From Sphingobium sp. (lineage in GTDB: Bacteria; Pseudomonadota; Alphaproteobacteria; Sphingomonadales; Sphingomonadaceae): a stretch of 64,000 nucleotides of DNA. The translations under genes were made by a program, and so were the position numbers. Under the pieces are notes generated by a model, which saw nothing but the letters and a program-made list of their open reading frames with translations, ran no database searches and was not told where the DNA came from. Below, in pieces: positions 16,588-25,878 of the stretch (positions are counted from its first letter, which is position 1; each line of letters opens with the position of its first letter). The stretch is from NCBI GenBank assembly GCA_035196065.1, contig CP136575.1, positions 1,757,444-1,821,443 on the forward strand, in the 5' to 3' direction.

Positions 16588-17841
16588 TCAGGCGAGTTCG
16601 GAAAGATCGCACGCGCTCAGCAAGGCCGTCCGGGCAGCCTGGACCTGTTCGACCATTTCCGGTCTGCCAAGATCAGAGGGCGCTATCGCCTCAGGCCAGT
16701 GGCTTGCTACCACATCTGCGATCCGGTCCAGCTTCGCTTCGTTGGCAATGAAGCGCGGGTCGACCGTCGCGGGATCGGCGACAACGCGCAGTCGCAGGCA
16801 GGCTGGCCCGCCGCCATTGGCCATTGACTGACGCACGTCTACCGGGATGAGCCGTCGTATCGGGCCATTGCCGGCGACATGCTCCTCCAGCCAACCCCAG
16901 ACGCGGGGATTGGATTGCGCCTCGGTTGGCAGAATCAATGCCATTTCGCCAGACGGCAGCGTCACCAGTTGGGCGTTGAACAAATAGCTTTGCACAGCAT
17001 CGGCAAGGCTGATTCTATCGGCCGGTACGATGACAATCTCTATCTCGGGCATTTTATCCCGAATGACCCTATAAGCGGCTTCTGGCTCTTCAAACGCCTG
17101 TTCATGGGTGAAGAGAATACGTTCATTCGCCACTGCAACGACATCATTGTGGAAGGCCCCGGCGGCAATCGCGATTTCGGATTGCTGGATGAAGAGGGTG
17201 CGCTCCGGATCAAGACGGTGCGCCCGCGCAACGGCTTTCGACGCCTCGAGATGCTGGCGCGCGGGGAAGGGGCCACCCGATTTCCCATAGACAAAGATTT
17301 CCAGCCCTGCCTCGCCATGCGACGGGCAGAGCCGCATAAAATTGGCAGCGCCTTCATCGCCATAAGGCGAAGGTACCGGCGCGTGCACGGCAAAATGCCG
17401 CTCATCGGCGAAGGCAAGCCGGAGTTGCGCCAGCGTCCCCGCCCATTCATGGCTGCGATGCGCCATGGTTAGGAGGTTTGCGGCTGACAGATGGCATTTG
17501 CCATCGGCGGTATCGGGTGCAGGTGAAACCGTCGCCGCATTGGCCGCCCACATTGCGGACGCTGAAAAGGCGGTGGCGCGGATATGCGGTTCGGCATTCG
17601 TCATATCGGTCGAAAGCCCCGACAGCCATTGACGGTTCGGTCGGTCGAGCGGCATGAAATAGCCCTGTGCGAGGCCAAGTCGCAGATTGGCCCGCATTTT
17701 CTCAATGCCTTGCAAGGCAGCGGCGCGCGGCTGCGAAATGGCGCCGGCATTACTGGCTGAGGCGATGTTGCCCGGGCTCAATCCCGCATAATTGTGGGAC
17801 GGACCAATGATGCCATCGAAATTGATCTCGACAAGGCTCAT
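16588..17841 (-). CDS. astB: N-succinylarginine dihydrolase
   Basis: 417 residues, the second step of the arginine succinyltransferase pathway: N2-succinylarginine to N2-succinylornithine, CO2 and ammonia. Typical segments are the N-terminal EINFDGIIGPSHNYAGLS, MWAANAATVSPAPDT, FIQQSEIAIAAGAFHNDVVAVAN and the C-terminal SMANGGGPACLRLRVV with the catalytic cysteine. It starts 4 bases after the astA stop, so the two are one unit. The gene is at the end of the M20-astA-astB run. Confidence 0.96.
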   Translation of the reverse strand: MSLVEINFDGIIGPSHNYAGLSPGNIASASNAGAISQPRAAALQGIEKMRANLRLGLAQGYFMPLDRPNRQWLSGLSTDMTNAEPHIRATAFSASAMWAANAATVSPAPDTADGKCHLSAANLLTMAHRSHEWAGTLAQLRLAFADERHFAVHAPVPSPYGDEGAANFMRLCPSHGEAGLEIFVYGKSGGPFPARQHLEASKAVARAHRLDPERTLFIQQSEIAIAAGAFHNDVVAVANERILFTHEQAFEEPEAAYRVIRDKMPEIEIVIVPADRISLADAVQSYLFNAQLVTLPSGEMALILPTEAQSNPRVWGWLEEHVAGNGPIRRLIPVDVRQSMANGGGPACLRLRVVADPATVDPRFIANEAKLDRIADVVASHWPEAIAPSDLGRPEMVEQVQAARTALLSACDLSELA

Positions 17842-17845
17842 GGCG

Positions 17846-18877
17846 TTACCAGCGCGGAACCTGGGTGATTGTGTCGCCGACCGACAGGCCGAGCACCGCT
17901 GCGCTCACCTCATCGATTGCGACGCCGCCGTCGCGCGCCTCGGTCCAGCTATAGGCAGCGCGAAACTTGGCAAGTTCGCCAACCGCTACCAGCATCTTGT
18001 CCCCATCAATATGCTCGCCCAGCTTCTCGCTGATCTCGGTTACCACCACATCCTTTGCTTCACGCACGCTTCGGATCTGGTCGGTGCGCACTGTCATGGT
18101 TGGGCCGCCATCGAAAATGTCGACATATTTTTCCCAAGAAAAGCCTTCCTCCTCCAGCATCCGCATGGCGGCACGGCCCGAAGGATGCGGGACGCCGATC
18201 ACGGCTTTCGCGCTTTCGGGCAGCATCGCGATATAGACCGGGTGCTTGGGCATCAGGTCGGCGATGAACTGGTTGCCATGCTTGGCATTGAATTCATCGG
18301 CATCCTGAAAGTTCATCCCGAAGAAACGTCCGGCGACGCCGTCCCAGAAAGGGGAGCCACCAGCCTCGTCGATGACGCCGCGCAGTTCGGCGAGCGTGCG
18401 GTCGGCAAAACGGGCGCGGTGATTGCGGATGAACAGATAACGACTGCGCGCGATCAGCATGCCTAGTCCGCCGGAGCGCTCGCCTGGATGCAGGAAGAGG
18501 CCGCCCACTTCGGTTGCGCCTTCCAAATCGGTGGAAAGGTTCAGAATGTCGGCTCGAAACGTCCTTTCGAGTTCCACACTGTGCTGCGTCAACGCCCCGA
18601 TGCGATAGCTGTAAAAGGGCCAAGTCTGTCCCACGGCAGAGAATATCTGGCAGGTGCCGCGCACTTCGCGCGTTTCCCGGTTTTCGAGAATGAACACGAA
18701 AAGGTCATCGCCAATCCCGTCTCCGGTGCGCGCAAAACCTTCGGCCGAACGTTCAAGCTTCGCCGTCAGCGCCTTGCGGTCGGGCGGCAGGTTGGTGAAC
18801 CCCCCGCCGGTGCGCTTGGCCATTTCGTACATGGGTTGCAGATCCGACAATATTGCCGGACGGATAAGAAAACTCAT
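17846..18877 (-). CDS. astA: arginine N-succinyltransferase
   Basis: 343 residues of the AstA family (GNAT-like), joining succinyl-CoA to arginine. Segments such as LIRPAILSDLQPMYEMAKRT, GGGFTNLPPDR, GATEVGGLFLHPGERSGGLG and the SPFWDGVAGRFFGMNF stretch are typical. The ATG overlaps the stop of the M20 hydrolase gene (ATGA), so translation is coupled. Aminotransferase AstC and dehydrogenase AstD are not in the window. Confidence 0.95.
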   Translation of the reverse strand: MSFLIRPAILSDLQPMYEMAKRTGGGFTNLPPDRKALTAKLERSAEGFARTGDGIGDDLFVFILENRETREVRGTCQIFSAVGQTWPFYSYRIGALTQHSVELERTFRADILNLSTDLEGATEVGGLFLHPGERSGGLGMLIARSRYLFIRNHRARFADRTLAELRGVIDEAGGSPFWDGVAGRFFGMNFQDADEFNAKHGNQFIADLMPKHPVYIAMLPESAKAVIGVPHPSGRAAMRMLEEEGFSWEKYVDIFDGGPTMTVRTDQIRSVREAKDVVVTEISEKLGEHIDGDKMLVAVGELAKFRAAYSWTEARDGGVAIDEVSAAVLGLSVGDTITQVPRW

Positions 18878-20085
18878 AACCCCCCTTTTTCAGCGATCCG
18901 CAAAAAGGTCAGCGCGGAAAGTCGCGCCCGTTCGACCAGGCTTTCGGTAATCAAATATTCGTCGCTGCTGTGAATGCTGCCACCGCGCACGCCCATGGTG
19001 TCGACCACGGGGATACCACATGCGGCTATATTGTTGCCGTCGCACACTCCGCCGGTCGATTTCCAGCCTATGGTCAGCCCCAGATCCTCACCACATGCCT
19101 TGACCAGGCCGAAAAGCTGTTCGGCCTCGGGAGTCAATGGCTTGGGTGGGCGGTTGAAGCCGCCATGCAGGTGGATGGCGACGTCATGTTCGACTTCAAT
19201 TGCGGTGATCAGCGCTCTGATTTCTGCCAATGCAAACTGTTCGAGTTCCGGGCTGTGTGGACGAAGATTGACACGCAGCACGGCGTTTTCGGGAACGACA
19301 TTATTGGGGCTGCCGCCGTCGATCCGCGCCGGATTGACGGTCAGCCCTTCGCGGGTCAGCGCTTTCAGCCGCAGGGCGAGGTCCGCTGCGGCTAGCAAGG
19401 CATTACGCCCGTCATGCGGGTTGCGCCCGGCATGGGCGCTTCGGCCCTTTACGATGATTGAGAAATTGCCGCTGCCCGGCCGAGCCCCAGCCAATGTGCC
19501 ATCAGGCAAGGCCGAGGGTTCATAAGTGAATGCCGCAAGCTTGCCCTTTGCCAGCCGACGGATCAAATCAGCAGACGAGGCAGATCCAGTTTCCTCATCG
19601 CTGTTGATTATGACCTGATAACCGACGGACGCGAATTCAGGCGCGGTTTCGGCTGCCGACAGTGCGGCCAGCATTACCGCAATACCACCCTTCATGTCGG
19701 CAACGCCGGGACCGTTGAGTACCCCTTCATCCAGCCAGCTAAGCTGTTGAAAGCTATGGTCCTCGGCAAAAACTGTGTCCATGTGACCGGTGAGCAATAG
19801 CTGTATCGGCGCTTCAGGGCGAACGGTTGCTACCAGATGCCGGCCATGTTCGACGTCGACGATGTGGCCATCGGGTAAGACGCGCTCGACAGGTGCCGGA
19901 TCGAAAAGTTGTACATCGCCATGCAGCGAGGAAAAAGCGTCGGTCAGCAGGCTGGCTGTGGTCGCCAGTCCGCGCAAATTGCCGGTACCGCTGTTGATTT
20001 CCGACCAGATCTGTACCTGGGTCAGCATGCGATCAGGGTCGGGTCTTTCAAGCGCAGCCTGTTGCGATGCGGAAAGCGGTTTCAT
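18874..20085 (-). CDS. M20 family metallohydrolase (carboxypeptidase G2-like)
   Basis: 403 residues. Zinc ligands are visible: TGHMDTVFAED (His, Asp), GPGVADMKGG (bridging Asp), NSDEETGS (catalytic Glu pair) and a C-terminal SIHSSDEY (His). A dimerisation domain lies at about residues 185-300. There is no signal peptide, so it is cytosolic. Its position as first gene of a coupled run with astA and astB suggests it hydrolyses an N-acyl amino acid of this pathway, possibly succinylglutamate in place of AstE. That role is inference; the fold is certain. Confidence 0.88.
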   Translation of the reverse strand: MKPLSASQQAALERPDPDRMLTQVQIWSEINSGTGNLRGLATTASLLTDAFSSLHGDVQLFDPAPVERVLPDGHIVDVEHGRHLVATVRPEAPIQLLLTGHMDTVFAEDHSFQQLSWLDEGVLNGPGVADMKGGIAVMLAALSAAETAPEFASVGYQVIINSDEETGSASSADLIRRLAKGKLAAFTYEPSALPDGTLAGARPGSGNFSIIVKGRSAHAGRNPHDGRNALLAAADLALRLKALTREGLTVNPARIDGGSPNNVVPENAVLRVNLRPHSPELEQFALAEIRALITAIEVEHDVAIHLHGGFNRPPKPLTPEAEQLFGLVKACGEDLGLTIGWKSTGGVCDGNNIAACGIPVVDTMGVRGGSIHSSDEYLITESLVERARLSALTFLRIAEKGGL

Positions 20086-20164
20086 CTGATATCTTTAGCG
20101 AGATTTGGCTGGCAAAGCCACCCTCAACACTTGCCAATCGATCACCGCTGGGCGTCGTTCTCGT

Positions 20165-20989
20165 TTATCCTAGCGTTTTTGCGATGCTGATCCATTCATC
20201 AAGCGCAAGCGTTTCGGGGCGCCGGTCTTCGGCAATCCCGACGGTCCGCAGTGCATCAAGCGCGCCCGACACCCCTTTCAGGCTTTGGCGCAGCATCTTG
20301 CGGCGCTGGCCAAAGGCTGCAGCCGTCAATGCCTCAAGCGTTGCCATGCGCACGCCGTCTGCTTGCGCATCGGGAACAATATGGACAACGGCCGACATGA
20401 CCTTGGGGGGAGGTGTAAAGGCGCTGCGATGAACGGGCATCGCGATCCTGGCGACGCTGCGCCACTGGGCGAGGATCGCAAGACGGCCATAGGCATCGCT
20501 GCCTGCGGTTGCGACAATGCGGTCGGCCACTTCGCGCTGAAACATGAGCGTCAGCGATTTCCACGCAGGTGGCCATTGTTCCTTGCCGAGCCAGCCAACC
20601 GCGAGCGCAGTGCCGACATTATAGGGCAGGTTAGATGCGATATGGAAAGGCGCACCGATTTCCTGCGCTGGGTCGATCTTCATCGCATCGCCCTCGATCA
20701 CCCGCAACTGGCCGGGAAAAGCCGATGACAGTTCCTCAAGCGCCGGCAGGCACCGCCGGTCACGCTCGACCGCGGTAACGATCGCGCCAGCTCGGAGCAG
20801 AGCGCGTGTCAGTCCGCCGGGTCCCGGACCTACTTCGTAAACCTGCTCGCCTTTGAGTGATCCGGGAATGGCGGCAATCCGGTCGAGCAATTGTTCGTCG
20901 AACAGGAAATTCTGGCCCAATGCCTTGCTGGCCGAAAGCCCGTGTTTCGCGATAACCTCGCGCAGGGGCGGCAGTGCAGGGGCGCTCAT
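20165..20989 (-). CDS. rsmA: 16S rRNA (adenine1518-N6/adenine1519-N6)-dimethyltransferase
   Basis: 274 residues, the KsgA family that dimethylates two adenines at the 3' end of 16S rRNA. It shows GLSASKALGQNFLFD, the SAM motif VYEVGPGPGGLTRALL, IEGDAMKID and the catalytic NLPYNVGTAL. It is coupled to pdxA by an ATGA overlap and ends the lptD-surA-pdxA-rsmA operon, an order also found in enterobacteria. Confidence 0.97.
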   Translation of the reverse strand: MSAPALPPLREVIAKHGLSASKALGQNFLFDEQLLDRIAAIPGSLKGEQVYEVGPGPGGLTRALLRAGAIVTAVERDRRCLPALEELSSAFPGQLRVIEGDAMKIDPAQEIGAPFHIASNLPYNVGTALAVGWLGKEQWPPAWKSLTLMFQREVADRIVATAGSDAYGRLAILAQWRSVARIAMPVHRSAFTPPPKVMSAVVHIVPDAQADGVRMATLEALTAAAFGQRRKMLRQSLKGVSGALDALRTVGIAEDRRPETLALDEWISIAKTLG

Positions 20990-22008
20990 GCCGGGCAGGT
21001 GGCGGCAAATGCCATGCGATGCGCGGCGGCCTCACCTGCCATACGGATCGCGGCGATCATTGAATCGGGGCGTGCCTGCCCCTTACCCGCAATGGCAAAG
21101 GCGGTGCCATGATCGGGTGATGTGCGGATGATGGGAAGGCCAAGCGTGATGTTGACGGCTTCGTGGAAATAGAGCGTCTTCAACGGGATCAATGCCTGAT
21201 CATGATAGGCGCAAAGCGCGGCATCATATTGGCCGCGCGCCTCTGCATGGAACATGGTGTCAGCAGGCAGCGGGCCGACCACGTCAAAACCTTCTTCGGC
21301 GATGGAGGCAATGGCCGGCTCAAAGATATCAATTTCTTCGCGGCCCAGATTGCCCATTTCACCAGCATGCGGGTTGAACCCGGCAACGGCGAGGCGCGGA
21401 TTGGCAATGCCGAAATCGCGTTTCAGGCCCTTGGCTGTGGCGCGGATACGGCGTCGGATTAGGCGCATGTCAAGCTGACCGGCCACATCGACCAGCGGTA
21501 TATGTGTGGTCATGGGAACGACACGCAGGTCTGGCCCGGCAAGCATCATCACGGCGTTGCGCCGTTCGACACCGCAACGTTCGGCGACAAATTCGGTTTG
21601 TCCGGGATAATCAAAGCCGATCGCATAGAGCTGGGCCTTCGATACAGGCCCGGTGACTACAGCCGCAACGGTTCCCGAACGCGCAAAACCTGTTGCCGTT
21701 TCCAGTGCCTGCAACGCACAATGAGCACCGTCAAGATCAGGGGAACCAGGGGTGATTGTTGCACAGCTATGGACGTGGAACACGGGCAGCGCCGTGCCGA
21801 AATGCTCGATTGCCTGATCGGGATTGTCAATCCGCGCCAAGGGCACATCCCAATGGTGGGGTATGCTGGCCAGATCGCCAATCGCGAAAAACGGCGGGAG
21901 TTTTTCACGTTTCCGCGCTTCCCACGCCTTGGCAATGATTTCGGGTCCGATCCCCGCAGGATCACCGATCGAAATGGCCAGCGGAAGATCGGTCAGGTTC
22001 GATGCCAT
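20986..22008 (-). CDS. pdxA: 4-hydroxythreonine-4-phosphate dehydrogenase
   Basis: 340 residues of the PdxA family, a step in pyridoxal phosphate synthesis. It begins LPLAISIGDPAGIGPEI, and carries TGPVSKAQLYAIG, MTTHIPL with metal histidines, NPHAGE and the C-terminal YHDQALIPLKTLYF. The ATG at 22008 shares one base with the surA stop (TGATG); the in-frame TTG one codon earlier is less likely. Confidence 0.97.
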   Translation of the reverse strand: MASNLTDLPLAISIGDPAGIGPEIIAKAWEARKREKLPPFFAIGDLASIPHHWDVPLARIDNPDQAIEHFGTALPVFHVHSCATITPGSPDLDGAHCALQALETATGFARSGTVAAVVTGPVSKAQLYAIGFDYPGQTEFVAERCGVERRNAVMMLAGPDLRVVPMTTHIPLVDVAGQLDMRLIRRRIRATAKGLKRDFGIANPRLAVAGFNPHAGEMGNLGREEIDIFEPAIASIAEEGFDVVGPLPADTMFHAEARGQYDAALCAYHDQALIPLKTLYFHEAVNITLGLPIIRTSPDHGTAFAIAGKGQARPDSMIAAIRMAGEAAAHRMAFAATCPA

Positions 22009-23357
22009 CAATTATATTCGATGATCGCATCACGGCGAAGATCGCGCAGGTAAAGGCGTGCACGCTTGTTGATGCGTTCGTCCTCAAGTCGCGACATGAC
22101 CTCGTCGAACGATTCCTGGCTGGTAATCTCGGGCGCATCGCGGCCGCACAGAACGAACACGCGCACGCCGTCTTCAAGCGATCCATAAGGCGGGGTCGAT
22201 TGGCCGATTTGCAGATCGAGCATGATCTGTTGCAGCGGCCCTGGCAGGTCGCGCACCTTGATGCCGTCGCGATTGACGACATCCGCGTTCAGCGTGCGGG
22301 CGATATCATCGGCAGTTCCGCAGCCACGGATTTTTTGGGTTTCCTCGTTGAAGCGCTTCACGATCGGGCCGGCTTGCGCCTCGCTCGTGCCTGCCGGGAA
22401 GTTGATCGCGATCTGCTTTAGACTGAGCGTCGCATCGCGCGGATCGCTGGTCGCGACTTGACGCTTGTCGATCATCAGCAAGAGCGAGATACCGCCGGGA
22501 GCAGGGACGGCAACAATTTCATTGCTCGACATTTGGCCCGCAGCGGTTGCCAGCGATGACGGCAGCTGTTCAAGCCGCACCCAGCCCAGATCGCCGCCGA
22601 CGGCTGCCGTCGACGCTTCAGAGAATTGGCGTGCATAGGCCACGAAGGAGCCGCCCTTTTGGATTTCCTCAAGGATCTTGCGGGCGTTGGCAAACACCTG
22701 TTCCTGATTTTCAGGCGTGGACGAAAGATAGATTTCACCGAGACGATATTCGGTAGTGCCCTTGGTCGTGTTTATCCGCTCAATGATTGCATTCACTTCA
22801 TCGTCGGAGACGTTGATGAATGGGCGAACATTGCGACCAAGCAGGCGGTTCCAAGCCAATTCTGCCTTGATCTGTCGTTTCAGCGTCGCGATCGACGAGC
22901 CGCGCGACGAAAGATATTTTTCGGTTTCCGCAACCGGGCGACGGAAATTCTGTTCGGCGACACGATTGAAATACTGATCAACCTCATTCTCGCTGACCTC
23001 GATTTCGTTCGCAGTCGCTTCCTGGATCTGCAGCGCTTCGTCGATCAGGTTGGAGAGGATCTGAACGCGGAAACGCGCGACTTCCTCGGGCGGTAACTCG
23101 CCGTCATTGGCCATCAGGATCAGCGCCAGTCGCTGATCGACATCGGTACCCGTAATGATTTCGCCATTCACAACGGCTGTCGCGCGGCGGACATTGGGAT
23201 CATTCGGTTTTGCCAGCAATTGACCGCCGCCGGGAATGTCCAGCGACGCGGAGGGAAGTGATTCGTCTGCAACCGACTGGCTGCTTGCCGGCGATAGCGC
23301 CAGCACGGCTGAGGCCGAGGTAAGCAATGCGAGACGCGTAAATATGTTCATTTTCAA
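22008..23357 (-). CDS. surA: periplasmic chaperone and peptidyl-prolyl isomerase SurA
   Basis: 449 residues: a signal peptide (cleavage near SPASSQS, residue 27), an N-terminal chaperone domain with INGEIITG-like VVNGEIITGTDVDQRLAL, then two parvulin-type domains (about 190-290 and 300-400), with YARQFSEASTAAVGGDLGW as the best signature. SurA escorts outer-membrane beta-barrel proteins; lptD, a known client, lies upstream. A 89-base gap separates it from lptD. The tail reads into pdxA. Confidence 0.93.
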   Translation of the reverse strand: MKMNIFTRLALLTSASAVLALSPASSQSVADESLPSASLDIPGGGQLLAKPNDPNVRRATAVVNGEIITGTDVDQRLALILMANDGELPPEEVARFRVQILSNLIDEALQIQEATANEIEVSENEVDQYFNRVAEQNFRRPVAETEKYLSSRGSSIATLKRQIKAELAWNRLLGRNVRPFINVSDDEVNAIIERINTTKGTTEYRLGEIYLSSTPENQEQVFANARKILEEIQKGGSFVAYARQFSEASTAAVGGDLGWVRLEQLPSSLATAAGQMSSNEIVAVPAPGGISLLLMIDKRQVATSDPRDATLSLKQIAINFPAGTSEAQAGPIVKRFNEETQKIRGCGTADDIARTLNADVVNRDGIKVRDLPGPLQQIMLDLQIGQSTPPYGSLEDGVRVFVLCGRDAPEITSQESFDEVMSRLEDERINKRARLYLRDLRRDAIIEYN

Positions 23358-23446
23358 CTTCCACGATGGCGTGCACAGGCCACGCCGATTAGGGGGGCGT
23401 GGCTGAACGCTAGCTGAAAAGCCGGTCGCCCCCTTCCGATCTTTCC

Positions 23447-25672
23447 TTAGACGCCCAGATTCCGAAATGCCAGTCGGAACAAGAAGGTATTGCCCCGCCG
23501 TGCGTCACCCGTTGGCTGGTAATCGCGCCGCCAAGTAACCGCCAGTGACAGGCAGTCATCGTCATAGGCAACGCCAAGCCGATGGCGGATTGGATCAAAG
23601 CCATCGGATAATGCCAGCACATCTTCTTTCTGGTCAGTAAGATCGATGATCGTCGAGCCGAAAAGCGACCAATAGCGGGCGAGACGCAGACGCCCTGCCA
23701 GCCTGACTTCCTCACGATCGGAAAGATCCTCCAACGCGGGGCCGATATTGCGGTTCAGCCTCAGATAGCCAACCTGCACATAGGTGCCGCGGGTGCCGAT
23801 AGTCGCGTCCAGCTCATTGCGGCGGATCGCGAAATTATCTTTGTCCAACCGGAAGCGATGGGTCAGCTTGACGATGTCGCGGAACCGGATTTCGCTGCGC
23901 CCGACAATATCCGATATCTTGTCGGTCAGGCCGGTTCCGTCGGGAAAGATAGTCGGCTGATCAGACAGCCTGTAACTTTGTCCCATGGTGAAATCGAAAG
24001 CGACCGCCTTGCCGCGCACAGACCAGTCAAAACCATAGGTAATGCGGGCATTATCCTCGATCCGATCATAGCCGGGGAAGCGATTAAGCGCGAAGAGGTT
24101 GCTGTCTTCAAGATCGACTGCGCGCGCATCCTCATTCGGCATGTCGAGGTTCGAGGAGGTGTAAGCCGCGACCAACTGTACGCGTGGCGTCAAGATCTGC
24201 GTGCCGCCAAAGGCGTTGCCCGCGAAGGGCCAGCGCATGTCGACCGCCGCAGCCGCACTGCCGCGCGCCTGCCAACCTTTTTCGCCACGATAGATCGGCG
24301 TGATCGTGCTCAGATTTTCGTCGCTATGATAAACGTCGCCGCGGCTGAGCAGCGTGAAATTCACTTCCTGGCCCAGCCCGGTCAGACGCCGCAAATCCCA
24401 ACGGGCTGCGCCAAAGGCGCGCTGCGTATCCTGACCTTCTGTGCGGCCGATGAGCAGGCTGTTCGCCTGCACCTGCACCCGCCCGCCCAGAACCGGGTCT
24501 GTCAATCGCAGCCGATAATCAATTTCGGGCAGGGCGATGGGCTGCAAGCCTTGCTGGTCGCCCGATCGCAGCGTCTGGACAGCCCAGCCGTTGAACGCGA
24601 AATAGCTGTTCGCGTCGATCCGTTCGAGGTTGATATTGCTGCGTAGCCGGTCATCGCGGCTGATGTCATAGCGGCGCAGGAAGGTGCGATCGCTTGCTAG
24701 GCGAATCGATGCCGATGTTGACCAAGCCGGATTGAGCTGGAACTTTCCGACACCATCGAAATAACCGCGGAAAACATCTTTTCCGACCGCCGGCCCGCCC
24801 GCCGTCGACACCCGGTTGCTGTAGGTTGCATATCCTGTCAGCTGAAAGACGCCCTTGTCTTCCAATGCCCGATATCGAACTTGGCCCATGGGCGCGACAT
24901 CGCTGAACACATGCCCTGAAACCAGCAGATCGCGATTTTCGGACAGACGCCAGTAATAGCCCTGTTCAACCTCGATGCCGTTATTGCGCGAAAAACGCAG
25001 ATTGGGGACAAGAAAGCCACTGCCCGCATCGGTTTCTGCAGGGTGCGAAAGACCGGGCAGCGGAATGACCGGCAGACCGAACAGTTCGATACGTGCGCCG
25101 ACATAGCGGACCCGCTTTTTGGCGGGATCGTAAACGACTTTGACCGCCCGAACCTGCCAGCTCGGCTCCTTCGGGCAGCCTTCGGGCGTTTCGACCGCGC
25201 AGGGCGTATAGGCCGCACCTTCAAGCGTAAGCTTACCATCGGCGAGGCGACGACCGGTGTTTGCAGCCAGCCTGCTGCCATCATTCATCACAAGCAGCAG
25301 ATTCTGGATGATGCCGTCACGCAGACTGTCGGTGACTTCTATCGAATCGCCATAGGCAACATCGCCCTTGGGGCCAACGGACCGGATATTCCCCGATGCC
25401 GTCACCTTGCCGCTGCGCCTGTCCCAGACGATCGTGTCGGCGCGTAAGGTGTAACCTTCGCGTCTTGCAACGACATTGCCGCTGGCGGTCACGGTGTCGG
25501 TTGCGGTTTCATACTCCAGCTTCTCGGCGGAAAATGCGATTTCTTCTGCCGATTTAACGGAGACGTCAGCGGCATTTTGCGCCCAGGCATTTCCGCCAGG
25601 AACGAGCGCAAGGGCCAGTGCTGCGCACAGGGTGAAAGCCGGCTTCGAAAGATGAGGGGGATGGAATGCCAT
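23447..25672 (-). CDS. lptD: LPS-assembly protein LptD
   Basis: 741 residues: signal peptide (to about 31, NAWAQNA), an N-terminal OstA/LptA-like jellyroll (AEKLEYETATDTVTASGNV and repeats, to about 170) and a large C-terminal beta-barrel with the family's ending segments (RHRLGVAYDDDCLSLAVTWRRDY). It inserts lipopolysaccharide into the outer leaflet. Four cysteines, in pairs near residues 137 and 145 and in the C-terminal strand, are fewer or differently placed than in E. coli. It heads the operon and is divergent from pepA across about 200 bases. Confidence 0.94.
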   Translation of the reverse strand: MAFHPPHLSKPAFTLCAALALALVPGGNAWAQNAADVSVKSAEEIAFSAEKLEYETATDTVTASGNVVARREGYTLRADTIVWDRRSGKVTASGNIRSVGPKGDVAYGDSIEVTDSLRDGIIQNLLLVMNDGSRLAANTGRRLADGKLTLEGAAYTPCAVETPEGCPKEPSWQVRAVKVVYDPAKKRVRYVGARIELFGLPVIPLPGLSHPAETDAGSGFLVPNLRFSRNNGIEVEQGYYWRLSENRDLLVSGHVFSDVAPMGQVRYRALEDKGVFQLTGYATYSNRVSTAGGPAVGKDVFRGYFDGVGKFQLNPAWSTSASIRLASDRTFLRRYDISRDDRLRSNINLERIDANSYFAFNGWAVQTLRSGDQQGLQPIALPEIDYRLRLTDPVLGGRVQVQANSLLIGRTEGQDTQRAFGAARWDLRRLTGLGQEVNFTLLSRGDVYHSDENLSTITPIYRGEKGWQARGSAAAAVDMRWPFAGNAFGGTQILTPRVQLVAAYTSSNLDMPNEDARAVDLEDSNLFALNRFPGYDRIEDNARITYGFDWSVRGKAVAFDFTMGQSYRLSDQPTIFPDGTGLTDKISDIVGRSEIRFRDIVKLTHRFRLDKDNFAIRRNELDATIGTRGTYVQVGYLRLNRNIGPALEDLSDREEVRLAGRLRLARYWSLFGSTIIDLTDQKEDVLALSDGFDPIRHRLGVAYDDDCLSLAVTWRRDYQPTGDARRGNTFLFRLAFRNLGV

Positions 25673-25878
25673 GATTATGGCTCGCTCCTTTATCGCCCCG
25701 TTTCGCGGCGGTCCAGTGCTGCTGACCGTCCGGATTAGTCATTGGACGATAAGAGAGGTGAACCGCAACCATCTTTTGCTTTAATCACGCCCGAATGTTT
25801 GCTTATAGCGAGCACCAGAATTTATGCGGCCCAGTGTCGCGCTTCCATTTCCTATTTTCTTGCTGAAAGGCAGTTTCC

